A DNA stretch of 64,000 bases from Actinomycetota bacterium (GTDB lineage Bacteria; Actinomycetota; Acidimicrobiia; Acidimicrobiales; Ilumatobacteraceae), in assembly GCA_005788205.1 (NCBI GenBank), contig SXYT01000076.1, positions 1-64,000 of the forward strand, in the 5' to 3' direction. The position numbers were made by a program, and so were the translations under genes. Positions 60,563-64,000 of this stretch are shown piece by piece. Numbering within the stretch: position 1 is the stretch's first letter; every line of letters begins with the position of its first letter. The notes below the pieces were generated by a model. The model saw only the letters and a program-made list of their open reading frames with translations, had not been told where the DNA came from and did not search any database.

Positions 60563-61683
60563 TGGCCGGACGCTGGCAACGGCTCTACCGCGGCGAGTCC
60601 ACGATCGATTTCTACGGTCGTCGCCGTTTCGGGTTCTTCTTCTCTGCCGCGCTCCTTCTCGTGGCAGTCGTGTCCCTTTTCGCCCAGGGGCTCAACCTCG
60701 GCATCGACTTCAAGGGCGGGGTCGCGTGGGAGGCCCCCGTCAGCGGACAACTCACCATCGAGTCCGCGAAGGTCATCCTCGAGGACGCAGGCATCGACGA
60801 GACGTCGGCCAAATTCCAGTTGCTGAGCTCTGCTGCGGACCAGCGCCTGCGTATCCAGGCGGGCGAGCAGACGGAGGCCGTGCAGAAGGACGTGCAGGAC
60901 AGACTCGCCGCCAAGGCAGGGTCCGGCGAGGACAGCGTGAGCGTGGCCACGGTCAGCTCGACCTGGGGTCGCAGCATCACCAACAAGGCGATCCGTGCCC
61001 TTCTCGTGTTCATGCTCTTCGTCTCGATCTTCATCTCCTGGAGGTTCGAGTGGGGCATGGCCCTGTCGGCCATCGCTGCAATGGTCCATGACGTCGGCAT
61101 CAGTGTCGGCGTCTACTCGGTGCTCAGGCTGGAGGTCACCCCGGCGACGGTCGTGGCTTTCCTGACGATCCTCGGTTTCTCCCTCTACGACACGATCGTG
61201 GTGTTCGACAAGGTCCACGAGAACTCGGCCCGCTTCTCCGGCAGCAGGGTGTCCTCGGGGGATGTCATCAACGTCTCGATGAACCAGGTGCTCATGCGCT
61301 CGCTGAACACGAGCATCGCCGCCGTCCTGCCCGTTTTCAGCCTCCTCGTGCTCGGATCCGGGGTCTTCGGCGCGGTCGCACTCCGCGAGTTCGCGCTCGC
61401 TCTCCTCGTGGGTCTCTCCACCGGCGCCTACTCCTCGATCTTCATCGCGTCGCCCCTGCTCGGGCTGCTGAAGAACCGTGACCCGCGGTACAGGCCGTAC
61501 CGGTCGCACCTGTCGACCGGGCCGGAGATGGCCCACCTGATGGCCACCGGTGCTCCCGCCAGCCGCAGGGGAGCCTTTGTCACTGCCGTCAGCGACACCG
61601 AGGCATCCCCGGAGGTCGCCGCGGCTGTCGCCGAGTCCGTGCTGAGCCACCCCCCGCGTCCGCGCAAGAGGGTGCGTCGCTAA
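60562..61683 (+). CDS. secF: SecF, protein export membrane protein
   Basis: 373 residues. GLNLGIDFKGGVAWE near residue 48-62, then TILGFSLYDTIVVFDKVHENS and MNQVLMRSLNTSIAAVLPV in the RND helical part. ATG 60562 overlaps secD. A ~75-residue cytoplasmic tail follows the last helix. The TAA stop begins the -10 box of rel. Confidence 0.95.
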   Translation: MAGRWQRLYRGESTIDFYGRRRFGFFFSAALLLVAVVSLFAQGLNLGIDFKGGVAWEAPVSGQLTIESAKVILEDAGIDETSAKFQLLSSAADQRLRIQAGEQTEAVQKDVQDRLAAKAGSGEDSVSVATVSSTWGRSITNKAIRALLVFMLFVSIFISWRFEWGMALSAIAAMVHDVGISVGVYSVLRLEVTPATVVAFLTILGFSLYDTIVVFDKVHENSARFSGSRVSSGDVINVSMNQVLMRSLNTSIAAVLPVFSLLVLGSGVFGAVALREFALALLVGLSTGAYSSIFIASPLLGLLKNRDPRYRPYRSHLSTGPEMAHLMATGAPASRRGAFVTAVSDTEASPEVAAAVAESVLSHPPRPRKRVRR

Positions 61684-61686
61684 CCT
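61681..61686 (+). promoter_or_regulatory. -10 box TAACCT formed by the secF stop (rel)
   Basis: TAA 61681-61683 ends secF; with CCT it makes TAACCT, 6 nt before the rel ATG at 61693. Confidence 0.52.
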
Positions 61687-61692
61687 TCACGC

Positions 61693-63912
61693 ATGGGCAC
61701 AGCCGACCGCGTCCTCCCGTGGCGACGGCACCACAGCGCGCCGATCGAGGAACTCGCCCCCCTGCTCGGGTCCTACCGCAGGCGGCACCCGCGCCAGTCC
61801 GTCGCTCTGGTCAACAGGGCCTACGAGACCGCCCGCCGCGCCCACCAGAACCAGATGAGGTCCTCGGGGGAGGCGTACATCAACCACCCGATCGCGGTCG
61901 CCAGGATCGTCGCTGACATCGGTCTCGACGAGGTCTCCCTCGCAGCTGCGCTCCTCCATGATGCTGTCGAGGACACCGAGATCACGCTCGAGGACGTCCA
62001 GCGCGACTTCGGCGACGAGGTGGCGGGGATCGTGGACGGTGTCACGAAACTGGAGCGCCTGCAGTTCGACTCGCGCGAGGAGCAACAGGCGGCAACGATG
62101 CGCAAGATGCTCGTGGCCATCGCCCGCGACATACGCGTCCTCGGCATCAAGCTCGCGGACCGCCTGCACAACATGCGCACGCTCGCCGGCATGCCCGTCG
62201 AGAAGCAGCAGCGGGTCGCCCAGGAGACGCTCGACATCGACGCGCCGCTCGCCCACCGTCTGGGCATGCAGGACATGAAACAGCAGCTCGAGGATCTCGC
62301 GTTCTCCGCCCTCTACCCGAAGCGCTTCGCCGAGCTGGACCATCTCGTCTCCAGTCGGACGCCGGAGAGGGACGTCTACCTGGCGAAGGCGATCGCCGAG
62401 GTCCAGGGCAGGCTCGCCGATGTGAACATCGCCGGCGAGGTCACGGGGCGGGGGAAGCACCTCTGGAGCATCTACGAAAAGATGGTCCAGAAGGACCGTG
62501 ACTTCGACGAGATCTTCGACCTGAACGCGATCCGGATCATCGTGGACAACGTCCGTGACTGCTACGGGGCGCTCGGTTGCATCCACGGCAAGTGGCGCCC
62601 GGTGGTCGGCAGGTTCAAGGACTACATCGCCATGCCGAAGTTCAACCGGTACCAGTCGCTCCACACCACCGTGATCGGCCCGGGTGGCAAGCCGCTCGAG
62701 GTGCAGATCAGGACGAGGGAGATGCACGAACAGGCGGAGTTCGGTGTCGCCGCCCACTTCGGCTACAAGCACGGCACCGACTCGAGCGACCTGGACTGGC
62801 TGAACAGGATCATCGACTGGCAGTCGGAGATGCTCGACCCGGACCAGTTCATGGCCGACCTGAAGACCGACCTCGAGCAGGAGGAGGTCTTCGTGTTCAC
62901 GCCGAAGGGGCGGGTCATCACCCTCCCCGTCAACTCAACCCCGGTCGACTTTGCCTACGCCGTCCATACCGAGGTCGGCCACTCGTGCATCGGTGCCCGT
63001 GTGAACGGCAGGCTCGTCTCGCTCGACTCGTCGTTGTCGTCTGGGGACACCTGCGAGATCTTCACCTCGAAGGTCGAGGACGCGGGCCCCTCGCGCGACT
63101 GGCTGGGTTACGTGCAGTCCCCGCGCGCGACGAACAAGATCAAGCAGTGGTTCTCCCGCGAGCGACGCGAGGACATGGTCGAGGCGGGCCGCGAGGAGCT
63201 GGCGGCGGAACTGCGACGGGAGGGCCTGCCGGTGCAGCGCATCTGGTCCTCTGACGCATTCCTCGAGCAAATGGAGGCGCTCAACTTCACGGACGTCGAC
63301 TCGCTCCTCGCCGCGATCGGCGAGCACCATGTCTCGGCGCGCGGATTCGCCCAGCGCATCGGCAGGTCCGTGCGCCACGAGTCGAGCGACGAGCAGCTCG
63401 CCATGCCGATGCGGGCGGACCGGACCGACGGCATCCCGCGCTCGACGACCGGCATCCACGTGGAGGGTCTCGACGACGTCCTCGTGCGTCTGTCCCGTTG
63501 CTGCACCCCCGTGCCGGGTGACGACATCATCGGGTTCGTCACGAAGGGCCGCGGGGTCAGCGTGCACAGGGCCGACTGTGCGAACGCCATGAACCTTGCC
63601 GGTGACGAGCCCGCGAGGCTCATCGAGGTCGAATGGTCGGGCGCGACCCCGGGCGCGGTCTTCAGGGCCGGGGTGGAGGTTGTCGCCCTCGACCGCAGCA
63701 GGCTCCTGCGTGACGTGGCGAACGCCCTCTCGGAGCAGCACGTCAACATCGTTGCCTGCAGCACCCACACCGGCCAGGACCGCGTGGCAAAGATGCGTTT
63801 CGAGTTCGAGCTCGGCGACCCGAACCACCTCGACGCGGTCCTGCGGATGATCAAGGGGATCGATGCCGTCTACGACGCATATCGCATCGTGCCCGGCGGC
63901 TCCGCGGACTAG
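61693..63912 (+). CDS. rel: Bifunctional (p)ppGpp synthetase/hydrolase
   Basis: 739 residues. HD hydrolase domain (INHPIAVARIV; LLHDAVEDTEITLEDV), synthetase domain (DLNAIRIIVDNVRDCYGALG; KFNRYQSLHTTVIGPGG), TGS (EVFVFTPKGRVITLP), a zinc-finger/helical part (RCCTPVPGDDIIGFVTKGRGVSVHR, part) and a C-terminal ACT (VVALDRSRLLRDVANALSEQHVNIV). Controls the stringent response. ATG 61693 follows the TAACCT hexamer. Its TAG stop begins the -10 box of hisS. Confidence 0.96.
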   Translation: MGTADRVLPWRRHHSAPIEELAPLLGSYRRRHPRQSVALVNRAYETARRAHQNQMRSSGEAYINHPIAVARIVADIGLDEVSLAAALLHDAVEDTEITLEDVQRDFGDEVAGIVDGVTKLERLQFDSREEQQAATMRKMLVAIARDIRVLGIKLADRLHNMRTLAGMPVEKQQRVAQETLDIDAPLAHRLGMQDMKQQLEDLAFSALYPKRFAELDHLVSSRTPERDVYLAKAIAEVQGRLADVNIAGEVTGRGKHLWSIYEKMVQKDRDFDEIFDLNAIRIIVDNVRDCYGALGCIHGKWRPVVGRFKDYIAMPKFNRYQSLHTTVIGPGGKPLEVQIRTREMHEQAEFGVAAHFGYKHGTDSSDLDWLNRIIDWQSEMLDPDQFMADLKTDLEQEEVFVFTPKGRVITLPVNSTPVDFAYAVHTEVGHSCIGARVNGRLVSLDSSLSSGDTCEIFTSKVEDAGPSRDWLGYVQSPRATNKIKQWFSRERREDMVEAGREELAAELRREGLPVQRIWSSDAFLEQMEALNFTDVDSLLAAIGEHHVSARGFAQRIGRSVRHESSDEQLAMPMRADRTDGIPRSTTGIHVEGLDDVLVRLSRCCTPVPGDDIIGFVTKGRGVSVHRADCANAMNLAGDEPARLIEVEWSGATPGAVFRAGVEVVALDRSRLLRDVANALSEQHVNIVACSTHTGQDRVAKMRFEFELGDPNHLDAVLRMIKGIDAVYDAYRIVPGGSAD

Positions 63913-63915
63913 TCT
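63910..63915 (+). promoter_or_regulatory. -10 box TAGTCT formed by the rel stop (hisS)
   Basis: TAG 63910-63912 ends rel; with TCT it makes TAGTCT, 8 nt before the hisS GTG at 63924. Confidence 0.48.
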
Positions 63916-63923
63916 TCGCTGTC

Positions 63924-64000
63924 GTGCCGAGTTTCCAGACCAGCCCGGGTACCCGCGACATCCTGCCGCCCCAGGCCGGGCGCTGGCGCGCGCTCTCCGA
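63924..64000 (+). CDS. hisS: Histidyl-tRNA synthetase, 5' end only
   Basis: Only the first 25 codons lie in the window. The translated start includes FQTSPGTRDILPPQAGRW, the HisRS N-terminal signature (GTRDILP-type). GTG 63924 was chosen from the hexamer and the family start. rel-hisS adjacency is common in actinobacteria. Too short for further statement. Confidence 0.85.
   Translation, partial: MPSFQTSPGTRDILPPQAGRWRALS

Noticed and set aside
1..64000. tRNA, rRNA, insertion sequence or prophage genes
   Set aside because: None seen: intergenic gaps are short and no transposase, integrase or tRNA fold was recognised by eye.

Overview
The window is high-G+C DNA (judged by eye, not computed), packed with short-spaced genes, and reads as the chromosome of an actinomycetote. 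Markers are mycothiol ligase (mshC), F420-linked genes (npdG, an LLM-class oxidoreductase), a bacterial proteasome activator (bpa), a phosphatidylinositol/PIM block (pgsA, patA, pimA), sepF next to ftsZ, and a thrS-HIT-pgsA-patA-pimA ... pdxS-pdxT-yebC-ruvCAB order like that of mycobacteria. Several differences from the Corynebacteriales/Streptomyces layout (no murF in the dcw cluster, no divIVA between yggT and ileS, a cysteine-less DksA-like protein) make a deep-branching actinobacterial class such as Acidimicrobiia plausible; that placement is inference.

Layout. 1-2003 (minus): truncated glpK, an inositol-monophosphatase-family gene and a small membrane protein. 2047-5266 (plus): dinB, DUF3040, a hypothetical, an HNH nuclease and a lipoate-ligase-like gene. 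5412-21203: the division and cell wall (dcw) cluster mraZ-rsmH-ftsL-ftsI-murE-mraY-murD-ftsW-murG-murC-murB-ftsQ-ftsZ-yggS, headed by a promoter overlaid with five AGTGG repeats on a 10-bp period. 21251-27741: sepF, yggT, ileS, a histone-H1-like/DksA-like protein, lspA, rluD. 27745-34981: Rrf2 regulator (minus), an AP-superfamily phosphodiesterase, bpa, dnaE, a hypothetical and a nitroreductase. 34959-37714 (minus): a DUF255 thioredoxin-like protein coupled to an InhA-like enoyl reductase. 37762-45118: npdG, mshC, plsC-like, thrS, HIT, a membrane protein, pgsA, patA. 45245-46727: an arsenic cluster (arsI-like, aquaporin, arsC) next to a minus-strand LLM oxidoreductase. 47651-63912: pimA, lemA, htpX, a DUF3048 lipoprotein, pdxST, yebC, a one-cysteine peroxiredoxin, ruvCAB, queA-tgt, yajC-secDF, rel; the 5' end of hisS closes the window.

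Functional ties. Most dcw genes overlap by 1-4 bp and are probably translated in series. Mycothiol from MshC is a plausible reductant for the arsenate reductase and the one-Cys peroxiredoxin. pgsA, patA and pimA form a lipid-anchor pathway fed by inositol and fatty acids. yajC-secDF follows queA-tgt as in many bacteria.

The most striking signal is regulatory. About nineteen genes start 6-10 nt after a TANNNT hexamer, the geometry of leaderless transcripts. In four of them the stop codon of the preceding gene supplies the first three bases of that hexamer (pgsA, queA, rel, hisS). At 47636-47646 an 11-bp palindrome gives both pimA and the divergent LLM gene such a hexamer. I saw no tRNA, rRNA, CRISPR, insertion sequence or prophage, and no gene-free stretch above 300 bp; the longest is 5267-5510.
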